A DNA stretch of 25,925 nt, from assembly GCA_963708725.1 (NCBI GenBank), contig CAVPTL010000012.1:1-25925 (forward strand), given 5' to 3'. The notes beneath the pieces are model-generated. The model saw only the letters and a list, made by a program, of their open reading frames with translations, was not told the DNA's origin and searched no databases. Of this stretch, positions 1-8,926 are shown piece after piece. A program made the translations under genes and the position numbers. The DNA comes from CAVPTL01 sp963708725 (GTDB lineage: Bacteria; Actinomycetota; Thermoleophilia; Gaiellales; JAICJC01). Positions within the stretch are counted from its first letter, which is position 1, and the number at the start of each line of letters is the position of its first letter.

Positions 1-2495
1 ATTGCGACGCCACGCAGCCTGCGTCTCCTCGAGCGCCGCCTTGCGTGCACCGTCGTCAAGGTCGATTTGCTCGTCTACGGGAGAAACAAGCCGTCGGATC
101 GCATATTTTTCGTCGGTGACAACCCCGTACGGCTCTCGTCGGGTGAGTCCTACCGCGTGCCCCGCGATGGGCACTCGGCGGTCTTGCTTCGGATTCGAAA
201 TCAGGGCAACGGTCCAATCGCTCAGTTCCCCGTCAGCTTGTCGCGCAGTGATATACCGGGCTAGCAGACGGGCCTGGGCTTTGTGCGCCTCGGGATGGGT
301 TTTTATTAGGTCAAGAAACGCCACCACATCCTGCCAGTCGACACCCCGCCAGACCAGGTTTCCCGACCCGTCTGCGGCTACCTCGACTGCGGCGTCCAAT
401 CGGCGTATAAGTGCTTCTGTCTGATGAAAATTCTCATCGACCATCGCTGGATCGCGATGAAACACAATGGTCTCCGCAACCGTACCAGAGAATGACAGTC
501 GCATAGGTTGCCCGTGGCGCATTTTCGCGCGCGCGGTGATGAGCAACCCAGCTGGGCTGTTCCTCACGCGAAGCCCGAACTGTTCGGGAGTCGCACCCAC
601 GGAAGCCATATGATCGAAGAGTTGCCCGAGTTCGGCATTTGCTGCCGTAATGTCGATGTACCACCCAAGAAGTTCTGCGGATGTATAGAGTCGGCAGAGG
701 TCTCCGTACCCAGGACGATATCCAAACCATCGTCCCATCTGCATCAGCGTGTCGTACATCGAGACGCGCGCAGGTAGTAGCTCACCGACAACCCCTCGAG
801 GGTAAGTCCGCGGGACAGCTTATCTCCGCCGACGGCTATTACGCTAAGGCCCCTGGGATGCTCAAAGTACGCGAGCGCGTCCTTTGCCGTGCCGTTGATC
901 GTCATGACCTCGATGCGCGCCGACGCGCGCCGAAGGTGTGGAGCGACCTCCGAGAAGCGGAGCGGGACGAGCTCAGGATCGTCAAAGGCCGTGGAGGTCG
1001 GATAGAAGTCGCGCTCCCATAATTCTCGAAGCTGCGCCATCAGTGGTGCCGCGGACGCTCCGTCTCCAAACCTGAGCTTATCCTTAATGAACGCGAGCTC
1101 GGCCCTATCTGATCGACCACTTGCCCCTGAACGTCGGTAAACCGCGTCACGTGGACAAGCATCGAGTTGTGGACCTCAACTTGCCCGCGAGCCATCCGCG
1201 CCGCGCAAGCCAGTACAAACGCATGCATCGCCTCGACCAATGATCCTGGAGCCGCGTCGGGGATATGGCTCTTCTTGTGACGGTTAGGCATCCAGTCTTC
1301 AAAGTCCTCGATCGGCCTAACGATCGGCAACCCCGGTCTCTCGTCGATTCCCTCGGCTGGATCCGCGGCCACTCCGAATACGCGTCCCGGGCCGTAATAG
1401 TTAGACGGTTCTGGGAGGTTGATGATAAAGCTGCGGGGAATAGTCCTCCCGTGCTCCTCGCTTCTGGCGCCGTTGTAAATAAAGATGTTCGCAAACGGGG
1501 TCGCGGTGTATCCGACGTAGGCGCTCTGCTCGAAGCTGTGAAGCAACTTCCGGATCAGCCCGTTGATTACCGTGGGGCTAGCGTCGTCGCTCGCGTTCCC
1601 ATTTTCGTCGTACGGAGTGTCCGCGGTATTCACGGACGCGTGGTCGGCTTCGTCGTCGATCACGAGGATAGGTACGTCCGGGACGATCATTCTCCCGTGC
1701 TCGGGGTGAAGCTCCTGCTGGATCTCCGTGGACCACCTGATCACATTTCGGAGGACTGACGGATGCTTCTTGACCACCAGTAGCAGAGGATCCGAGCCAC
1801 CAACCATGACGTTTGCTTGGCGCGCAACCGACAGGGTAAAATCGCCATTCTCCGCGCTATTCGTGAGGGAGTTGACGTGATACAACTTGACGCCGTTGAG
1901 CTTACCAACCCCAATTGGAGCGTTGGCTTGGTCGAAAAACTGTCTTTGCTGCGTATCGAAACCCAGAAAGCCTTGATCTAGGCGAAGTTGGGTTTGACTG
2001 CGGAGACTGTTGTGGACGCCCGCGAGCACGATGATCAATTTATAGCCTCATCGGCGGCCTTACAGATCAACCCGGTGTAGTTCCCTGTCTTGCCCGACTG
2101 AACCTGACCGACGACCATCCCTCGGCGATCCCAAGCTCCGCCTCGGAGAGGATCCTCGAGCCTCCGCAGGACGTCGTCAGTGATGTCATTCAAGCCGCGT
2201 ACTGCTGCGGGTGCCCAGTTGTCTTCCTCCTCGGAGAGGCGCCGATATCTATCCCAAAACCGCCACAAGATATCGGCCCGTCTGTCACTCAGCCATTCTA
2301 TATGCCCGGCGTCGTCCGCCAGCGTCGCCGAGTCACCAATCCAAATGTTAATTGCGTTTCCACCTCCTTTACGAGCGCGTCTTCATCTATGAAGGTTCCG
2401 TCTCTCCCGGAGCGCAACATACCCAACACCAGCGCGACGTTTTGTCGGATATCATCAGTTGTAGGGCGCTCGATGTCACGGAGCATATTCAGCAC
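1..2495 (-). CDS. Z1-domain SF2 helicase-like protein, frameshifted, 3' end outside window
   Basis: This is the Z1-domain ATPase/helicase that accompanies MORC-like GHKL ATPases in restriction-modification-like operons. Visible in order are Walker A GQVQSGKT (near 2090), the link into the helicase core IIVLAGVHNSLRSQTQ, Walker B-like ILVIDDEADHAS (near 1640), motif III-like VGYTATPFAN, and motif VI-like QMGRWFGYRPGYGD (near 720). The reading frame is interrupted four times, at about 2344, 2044, 1104 and 759. Adding one base at each gives one open frame of 833 codons with no stop. The last 250 codons (about 759 to 1) have no stop and read off the window edge, so the true C-terminus is missing. 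The GTG start at 2495 overlaps the stop of the upstream ATPase gene, suggesting translational coupling. Family identity is confident; whether the breaks are biological or technical is discussed in the findings. Confidence 0.88.
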
Positions 2496-4072
2496 GAGGC
2501 GCCGTGCAGTTTGAACGCTCGCTGAGTGTCCTGGTCGGTGGTCACTGTCACTTGTCCGCCTCCTGAATAGCTAGCGACGAGTTCCGGAAACTGGTTGAAA
2601 GGCTCCATGGCAGCGATTCGCTCACGCGTTGCGCTGTCTGAAAGACCCTCCGCTCGGAGATTGCCAGGGTAGATTTTTTCGAGTACAGCCACGATCTCCT
2701 TGGTCGCCGCGCCCTCGAATGGCAGCGCCTTCTCCTCCGGTCTAAGCGATTGGTCGAGAGCGATCAGAGGGGCGGGGATGGTTTCCTCCACCAGCCGCAG
2801 GAGGGATTCGATTACGGCGTTGTCACCGTTGGAGGCGGAGGCGGCCAAAACAAGCGGGTGGTTTCGATTGATTTTGTAGAACGTTTTCCCCCGCCGCACG
2901 CCGCGATTCCAGACGTAGGAGTAGCCCTGAGAGGTGGGGCGCGCAATTTCTCCGCCCTGGTGCCTATAGATTTTCGTCGCTCGCTGCCGCGTGACGGACG
3001 CGATCCGGCGTAGATCCTCACGCAGCCCGCCGGGCGGCCTCGCGGAGGACTTCTTTACGTCGATGCTCCAGTCACCGTCGAGCGAGTTCGGTAGATCGAT
3101 CTGAATTCTGGCGAGCTTGCAGTGCTCCTCCTTTTGAAAGCCCAGGCGCAGCCAGTCCCCGGGTACAAGGAGCCGGCGGTTTCGATAGACGTAGAAGCCC
3201 TGCTGCGCGTTCCAGCCGGCCGGGCCGGCCGCGCGCTCGTGCTCCTCGCGTGTAACTCGTGAGTGGTGAGGGAGCACGTATGGGGCAACGGTGATGCGCT
3301 CGCCTTTGAATTTCAGCGTTTCCCGCGCGAGCTTCTGTGTGGTCGAATGTGACGTCAAGAAGAAGTCCGACGGGTCCACGGGTGTGCCGTCGATCCAGAT
3401 AGTCACCGGCTTAGGCGGTCCGAGGAACCGATGGAAGATCATGGCGACGTGCTCCTCAACGCCTCTAACAGTTTCGAGAAATCTACGGTGAGCTCGTTCG
3501 TCATCGACGTCCGATGCGTCAACGACCCTGTCCATTTGCTGCCGCCACACCACAGTGGTTCCTCGGTCGAGAGTTGCGAGGAACCCCAGTGCCTGGTCCG
3601 CGTCGGGCCGTGCGGTTTTCAGCAGCCGCCACTCATCCGACGCGTTCACATAGTCCATATCCCAGCGTCGGCACGCGGGTCGACGCCCTGCGGCCTTCGA
3701 AACGACTGTCAGGCATCGGGCTTGGGAGAAAGACGCGGTTTTCAGACCGAGGCCGAACCGGCCGAGGTTGCTCGCGTCGCGGGTCTCTAAGGGGTTGCGG
3801 CTTCCCAATCGCATCGCATCTGACAGCCGCTGCTCCGACATCCCTTGACCGTCATCCGTGATCGACACGTACGAGTTCGGGCCATTCCAGAAGAAGTTCA
3901 CCCAGATATTTGCGGCCGTCGCGGACAGGCTATTGTCGATAAGGTCCGCGACCGCGGTATGCACCGAGTACCCGAACGCCCGCATTGACTCGATCATGGC
4001 GGCTGCGTCGGGGCGGACAACTTCGAACTCGCTGTCTTGAATTTTGGTGGGGGCGGATTGAGGAGTCATCAT
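2489..4072 (-). CDS. GHKL (MORC/MutL-like) ATPase of a Z1-associated defence operon
   Basis: A GHKL-fold ATPase, expected to dimerise on ATP binding and act as a clamp or switch on DNA together with the Z1 helicase. The N-terminal half shows the Bergerat motifs: N box TAVADLIDNSLSA (about residues 39-51 from this start), G1 box ITDDGQGM and G2 box GRFGLGLKTASFSQ. The usual catalytic Glu of the N box is Asp (ADLIDN), which I believe is common in this bacterial branch. A conserved WSIDVKKSSARPP segment follows in the C-terminal half, in the place of the transducer region. Start choice: the frame is open back to an ATG at 4258, but family proteins usually begin shortly before the PDAAAMIESMRAFGY helix, so the ATG pair at 4072/4069 is preferred, giving about 527 aa. 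No strong ribosome binding site precedes any candidate start. The gene overlaps the Z1 start by 7 bases. Confidence 0.87.
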   Translation of the reverse strand: MMTPQSAPTKIQDSEFEVVRPDAAAMIESMRAFGYSVHTAVADLIDNSLSATAANIWVNFFWNGPNSYVSITDDGQGMSEQRLSDAMRLGSRNPLETRDASNLGRFGLGLKTASFSQARCLTVVSKAAGRRPACRRWDMDYVNASDEWRLLKTARPDADQALGFLATLDRGTTVVWRQQMDRVVDASDVDDERAHRRFLETVRGVEEHVAMIFHRFLGPPKPVTIWIDGTPVDPSDFFLTSHSTTQKLARETLKFKGERITVAPYVLPHHSRVTREEHERAAGPAGWNAQQGFYVYRNRRLLVPGDWLRLGFQKEEHCKLARIQIDLPNSLDGDWSIDVKKSSARPPGGLREDLRRIASVTRQRATKIYRHQGGEIARPTSQGYSYVWNRGVRRGKTFYKINRNHPLVLAASASNGDNAVIESLLRLVEETIPAPLIALDQSLRPEEKALPFEGAATKEIVAVLEKIYPGNLRAEGLSDSATRERIAAMEPFNQFPELVASYSGGGQVTVTTDQDTQRAFKLHGASC

Positions 4073-4289
4073 GAGGTCACACCCAGTCACGGCTTCCCAG
4101 AGCTCCGACGCGAGTCGTGCCGACACCACCATGTGACTTTCGGTATTTGGGCTCGGAATCGTCGGCAAATCTGCCGATAACTTGAGGCCAGGTCGCCGCA
4201 ACACGCGGACTTGTTTTGGGCCACTATGCCGCCTTCGGGTCCACAAGGCGTTAGACATTCCCGTTCGAAAGGAGGACAGACGACTCGTT

Positions 4290-5429
4290 TCACGGGAGGT
4301 GGAGGCCGTTTTGCATTCGAAGCACTAGCGCGAGACGGCGGCTGCTACCCCCAGGACTCTGAGTGTTCTTGGTCCCGACCCTCCTGGCGCTTCGCGAGAT
4401 GTCCTTTCTCAAATCAGTTAGATCGCGCACCGCGGCAACGCGAAGCGGGAGCTGGTGGTCGTCCAGCTGGACGTGCCGATGGTCTACGGATAGTTTTGCG
4501 GTTTGCTGCGATTCGACACGCACTTCGGTCAACTCCCAATCGGTCCTGCCCAAGCGGCCCAGAATCAGCTCGAGTGCCGATCGATAGTCGAGGTTACGCG
4601 GATTTGGGCCGCCAGCTCGGCCACCGGAGGATTCGTAGATTAACTCGACCTGCCCATCGGCCCGCTCGAAAACGGTGAAGGTCGCATCGAGTGGTTGACC
4701 AGAATCTGTCAGGATGTCACTGGGACCAGAGATCATTGGGAACGCGTGCGCAGCCTCAGCGTCAGGACTCTGCTTCGCCGTTACCACGAGCTCGTATTCG
4801 AACCACGCAGCCTCGTCAATTTGACCAGGGGTCATCTCCGTCCGCAGCTCGCGGATTAGCCTGCTTAGCTCATCGAGGGTTGCACTACGCTCCACGAGAT
4901 CTACGTAAACCGCAACGAGGGCGTCGTAGTAAGCAAGTCGCACGCTTGGGTCTGTCGTTCGGGCACTCGAGGGCGCGCGTCCGTCATTCGACGCGTGCGC
5001 CTCTCTCAACGTTGCGCGAAGATCGTGAAGACTCTCGGCGACTAAGACTCGGCCGACCGACTCAGCGTGCTCGCACTCCACAGCCCGCAGTCGCCCGAGA
5101 TAGGCACCGACGCGCGCCCACCAATCGTCAGTTCCCTCACCATCGCCGCCAGTCTCGGGACGACCACACGCAGCCACAATGGCTGCAACGCGCGGGCCGT
5201 ACTCCGCACCAATGAAGTCCAACTGCACCCCGCGGCACCCATTTACAAACGCGATGTGGAGTGCTGCTGCTATCGCTTCATCCTCGTCGCCGCGGTCCTG
5301 TAGCACCAACGAAGTTATATTCAGCAACCGAGCGGCGTGATCCGTCGAGGCGCCTCGACGGCGACCATCAACACCCCACACGGAATGTTGGAGCGCGTTC
5401 TGGAACTTTTCGGTGAGAACTAGGGCCAC
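4290..5429 (-). CDS. Degenerate RelA/SpoT-type HD domain fused to a ScoMcrA-head-like domain
   Basis: First gene of the defence operon, 379 aa, with GTG start at 5429 and GGAG just upstream. Residues about 1-190 follow the small RelA/SpoT-like HD hydrolase pattern (AARLLNITSLVLQDRGDEDE, then YGPRVAAIVAAC, WWARVGAYLGRL, AESLHDLRATL and LAYYDALVAVYVDLV). The metal-binding residues are lost: the His before LLNI is Arg, the HD pair is His-Ile (AALHIAFVNG), and the following Glu-Asp is Asn-Gly. A ppGpp-type hydrolase activity is therefore unlikely; a sensor or scaffold role is inference. Residues about 265-370 (RNLDYRSALELILGRLG, LPLRVAAVRDLTDLRKDI, RRVGTKNTQSPGG) resemble, from memory, the N-terminal head domain of ScoMcrA-like and other HNH restriction enzymes. 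No nuclease motif is visible. HD ancestry is fairly sure; the second assignment is moderate. Confidence 0.7.
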   Translation of the reverse strand: MALVLTEKFQNALQHSVWGVDGRRRGASTDHAARLLNITSLVLQDRGDEDEAIAAALHIAFVNGCRGVQLDFIGAEYGPRVAAIVAACGRPETGGDGEGTDDWWARVGAYLGRLRAVECEHAESVGRVLVAESLHDLRATLREAHASNDGRAPSSARTTDPSVRLAYYDALVAVYVDLVERSATLDELSRLIRELRTEMTPGQIDEAAWFEYELVVTAKQSPDAEAAHAFPMISGPSDILTDSGQPLDATFTVFERADGQVELIYESSGGRAGGPNPRNLDYRSALELILGRLGRTDWELTEVRVESQQTAKLSVDHRHVQLDDHQLPLRVAAVRDLTDLRKDISRSARRVGTKNTQSPGGSSRRLALVLRMQNGLHLP

Positions 5430-5647
5430 GGTCTCCGACTAGCTTGTATCCGTTGAGGCTATCAACCCGTCCAGACGAAGGAGGCGCGCGAACCCCAATC
5501 GGAGAACCGGCGCGCCCACCGACCACGGAACTCGACGTCCTCAAAGCTTCGGTGCTATCAGCCGTGGGCCTGTGCCACCCGAGCAGCGAAACTTGGCCGA
5601 CTACCTAGTAAAATGCAATACGTCACGACCTCCCAGCCAGCAACCCC
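5430..5647. other. Divergent intergenic region at the edge of the defence operon
   Basis: This 218-base gap separates the leftward defence operon from the rightward polysaccharide deacetylase, so it must hold promoters for both. I see no tRNA, direct repeat or clear promoter. A weak 7-bp stem GGCGCGC/GCGCGCC (5483-5489 with 5510-5516) lies in it. Base composition rises to the high GC of the rest of the window across this gap, making it the likely boundary of acquired DNA. Confidence 0.4.
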
Positions 5648-6436
5648 ATGACCACCTGGCCCAACGGCGCCCAAGCCGCCACCGCCTTCACCTTCGACTT
5701 CGACGCCGAAGAGGTCTGGATCGCCGACGACCCCGCCAACGCCAACCGTCCCGGCGTGCTCTCGCAGGGCACCTACGGCGCCAAGGTCGCGGTCCCGCTG
5801 ATCCTCGACGTGCTCGCGCGGCAGGAGGTCTCGGCGACCTTCTTCGTGCCGGGTCGCGTGGCGGAGCGCTATCCCGACCGGGTGCGCGAGATCCTCGCCG
5901 CCGGTCACGAGGTCGCCCACCACGGCTACACCCACACCTCGCCGGCCGACCTGTCGCGTGAGGCCGAGGAGGCTGAGCTCGAGCGTGGGTTGGAGGCACT
6001 GCGGGCCGTCGGGGCCGATCCGGTCGGCTATCGCTCGCCGGCCTGGGAGTTCTCGCCCAACACGATTGAGCTCCTTGAGGCCCATGGCTTTGCCTACTCC
6101 TCGAACTACATGGACGACATCCGCCCCTACCGCCATCCCGGCACCGAGATCGTGGAGCTGCCGGTGCAGTGGATCCTCGACGACGCGCCCCACTTCTGGT
6201 TCTCGGGCGCCGACTGGAACCGAAAGATCGCGACCGTCTCGGAGGTGCGCGAGATCTGGACCGGCGAGCTCGACGGCATCGTCAAGCTGGGCGGGAGCTG
6301 CATCTTCACGATGCACCCGCAGGTGATCGGGCGCCCGCACCGAATCGCGTTCCTGGAGGAATTCATCGCCGAGGTGCGGAGCCGTCGCGACGTCTGGATC
6401 GCAACCTGCGCTCAGATCGCCGCGTCAATCCCATAG
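5648..6436 (+). CDS. NodB-type polysaccharide deacetylase family protein
   Basis: A carbohydrate esterase 4 (NodB) fold protein of 262 aa, predicted to remove N-acetyl or related groups by a metal-dependent mechanism. Motif 1 is TFDFDAEE, with the catalytic and metal-binding aspartates; motif 2 is HHGYTH, with the two metal-binding histidines; motif 3 is YRSPAWEFS; the C-terminal motif is FTMHPQ. The long insert before HHGYTH and the motif wording resemble the PgdA-like/PuuE-like branch, which is cytoplasmic and often acts on small amides or cyclic imides rather than on cell wall. No signal peptide is visible, which agrees with that. The ATG at 5648 is the only good start, though no clear ribosome binding site precedes it. 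Substrate is unknown. Confidence 0.88.
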   Translation: MTTWPNGAQAATAFTFDFDAEEVWIADDPANANRPGVLSQGTYGAKVAVPLILDVLARQEVSATFFVPGRVAERYPDRVREILAAGHEVAHHGYTHTSPADLSREAEEAELERGLEALRAVGADPVGYRSPAWEFSPNTIELLEAHGFAYSSNYMDDIRPYRHPGTEIVELPVQWILDDAPHFWFSGADWNRKIATVSEVREIWTGELDGIVKLGGSCIFTMHPQVIGRPHRIAFLEEFIAEVRSRRDVWIATCAQIAASIP

Positions 6437-6525
6437 ATCGCAAACAATTGCGCTCGACCAATTGCCGCATGTTGCCGATGGTGCAAGGAGCCCTAGCTCC
6501 CGCCTGGGCGTTTAACCACAGCTTT

Positions 6526-6531
6526 CGGAGG
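6526..6531 (+). promoter_or_regulatory. Ribosome binding site fixing a TTG start
   Basis: CGGAGG lies five bases before the TTG at 6537 and selects it as start of the S53 peptidase. The signal peptide begins immediately after this start. Confidence 0.7.
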
Positions 6532-6536
6532 CAACG

Positions 6537-8926
6537 TTGCGACGACTTGGCATTGCGACGGCGATGGTTGTGCTCGCCGCGGTAACCGCGCAGAGCGCAT
6601 CGGCACAGTCCACAAACTCACCATCGCTCATGCCCGTCGTGAGCGCGACGGCCGTCGTGCCGACCACCTCGGTCGATGACCGCGCCGCCTCGGCAACGCT
6701 GCTTCACCCGGCCAACGCCACCGCCAACGTCTCGATCGCGGTCACCTTCAAGCCGCGCCGGGCCGCACTGCTCGCCCGCCTGGCGAGCTCGCGAAGCCAC
6801 GCCGCCGGCATCCCGCTGGCCGAGCTGAAGCGATTGTTTGCGCCCTCCTCGACCGAGATCGCAAGCACCAGCGCCTACCTGGCCTCGCACGGCCTCACAG
6901 CCTCCGGCGGCGGTCTTTTGACCCGCTCCTATACCGGCTCAGTCGCCAATGCCGAGGCTGCCTTCGGCACAACCCTTGCGACCTACAAGTCCGCCGGCGT
7001 GACCTTCCGCTCGCCCGTGCATTCGCCACAGCTGCCGGTCGACGATCGCTGCCGGTATCGCGTCGGTCGGCGGCCTGGATACCTTCCCGGCCGTAAAACC
7101 GGCCACCGCCGTCCCGGCGGCGCTTCCCGCCGTCAATGCGGACTGCGCTGGCTCGACCAAGGCCAGGGCCTGTACGGCGAGGGCTACCAGCCCAACCAGC
7201 TGGCGCGCCCAACGCCTATGACTTCGAGTCATTGATCAACTCTGGCGCCAACGGTAGTGGCGACTCACTCGCCGTCGTCGAGTTCGCGACAGTACTACAA
7301 GCCCGAGGTGGCCGAATACCAGGCCTGCTACGGCACCTCGGTGCCGATCACCGACGTCACCGTCAACTCCGGGCCAGTCACCCGACGGCTCGGTAGAGGT
7401 CGAGCTCGACCAGGAGATCGCGGCCACCGCGGCTCCTGGCCTCGACCACATCTACAGCTTCAACGGACAGAACATCGGCTTCCCCCTGGTGCTGGATGCC
7501 ATCGTCAACCAGGCCGGCAGCAAGCACATCAACGAGGTCTCGATCAGCTGGGGACTGTGTGAGTTCAACGAGGACTCGGGCGAGGTCGCGGCCTCCGACA
7601 GCGAGTTTCAGCTGCTGGCCGCCGCAGGCATCTCGGTGTTCGCGTCGTCGGGTGACGACGGATCGACGGGCTGCCACGGCCAGTCGAACATCTCCGCATC
7701 CTTCCCCGCGACCGACCCCTACGTGACCGGAGTCGGAGGTAGCAGCCTTCACACCGGCACCTCGGGCACCGGCCACGAGACGACCTGGGGCACGCCCAAC
7801 ACCGGGAGCGGTGGCGCGGGCGGCGGCGGCATCTCCACGTACTTCCCGATGCCCGCATGGCAGACCGGCGCGGGAGTGGTCAACAGCTTCTCCGAACCCG
7901 ACCCTGTGTGGCCAGACAACGACCCAGTGTCGCGAGGTACCCGACGTCTCGCTGGACGCTAACCCCGACACCGGCTACATCGTGTACATCGACGGCGCCG
8001 GTTGGGCTACGTCCCGATCGGCGGCACCAGCGCATCGACCCCGCTGCTTGCGGGCATGACCGCCGATGCCAACACCTACTCGCTCGCCCACGGCGGTACC
8101 CGGATCGGATTCGCAAGCCCGTTCTTCTACGCCCACCCCGAGTTCATCCACGACATCACGCAGGGCACAAACAACCTGAAGCCCGCCGGCACGCAGTATC
8201 CGGCCACCGCCGGGTATGACCTCGCGACCGGCCTCGGATCACCTCGCGGCTCGGGACTATGCGGCTGCCCTCGCGAACACCACGTTTGATCCGACCACGC
8301 TCAGCGCTCAGCAGGGCAAGGCCACGATCACAGCCAAGTCCGGCACCGCGTTCCACGGGCGCCTGCTGGACACCTCGACGGTGCCCGCCACGCCGATCAC
8401 GCATGCGTCGGTGCAGGTGCTTGGGTCTTACTTCTTCCTCGGGAAGCGGTACAAGTTCACGCGCTCGGTCACCACCAACGGCTCGGGCAACTGGACGCTG
8501 AGCGTCACCACCGCGATGACGAAGACGCGCCTGCAGTGGAGCGCCTCGTATGCGGGCGACTCGACCCACAGCCCGGCGACCTCCAACCCGCTGGTGCTTC
8601 ACGTCCAGCCGATCATCACCCTCGGCTCGGGCCTCAAGTGGAACGGGTCGACCTACAAGATCAAGGCCCATAAGGCGTTCAAGCTGAACGCCACCGTCAA
8701 GCCGGCCATCCAAAACCAGAAGCTGGTGGTGCAGTACAAGCCGAAGGGCACCAAGACGTGGCACTCGACCACGCTCAAGGTCACGGTGGGCGCCTCGGGG
8801 AAGGCCGCGATCGCGCTGGTCTTCAACAGCCCGGTGAAGTACTCGCTGCGGTTCGCGTTCATCGGATCGGCATCGGGGCCGTGGACGACGGCGTACTCGC
8901 CCGGCCGGCTCTTCACCGTCAGCTAA
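6537..8926 (+). CDS. Secreted S53 (sedolisin/kumamolisin-type) peptidase, multiply frameshifted
   Basis: A secreted serine-carboxyl peptidase precursor. Order: signal peptide (MRRLGIATAMVVLAAVTAQS, then ASA as likely cleavage site); a pro-kumamolisin activation domain (about 6720-7030, ending in the typical SYTGSVANAEAAFGT region); the catalytic domain; then a C-terminal tail of Ig-like beta domains (about 8300-8926, with YAGDSTHSPA). The catalytic residues survive: the Glu/Asp pair in VEVELDQEIA (near 7400), the oxyanion Asp in SSGDDGS (near 7655), and the Ser in GGTSASTP (near 8030). The frame changes about seven times, near 7041, 7165, 7203, 7288, 7380, 7908 and 8002-8006, and again near 8242, yet homology resumes directly after each break. 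The 7203 and 8005 breaks fit loss of one G from a G run. Either the sequence has errors or the gene is freshly broken. Its TAA stop overlaps the Nudix stop on the other strand. Confidence 0.85.

Noticed and set aside
508..1022. Plus-strand frames over the 3' part of the Z1 gene
   Set aside because: They are antisense to clear helicase motifs and have no features of their own.
757..2345. Programmed frameshifting in the Z1 gene
   Set aside because: Four shifts in one direction, at short homopolymers and without slippery heptamers or stem-loops, is not a plausible recoding pattern.
5483..5516. GGCGCGC/GCGCGCC stem as an attachment or terminator site
   Set aside because: Seven G/C pairs with a 20-base loop are easily found by chance in this sequence, and no matching repeat was seen elsewhere.
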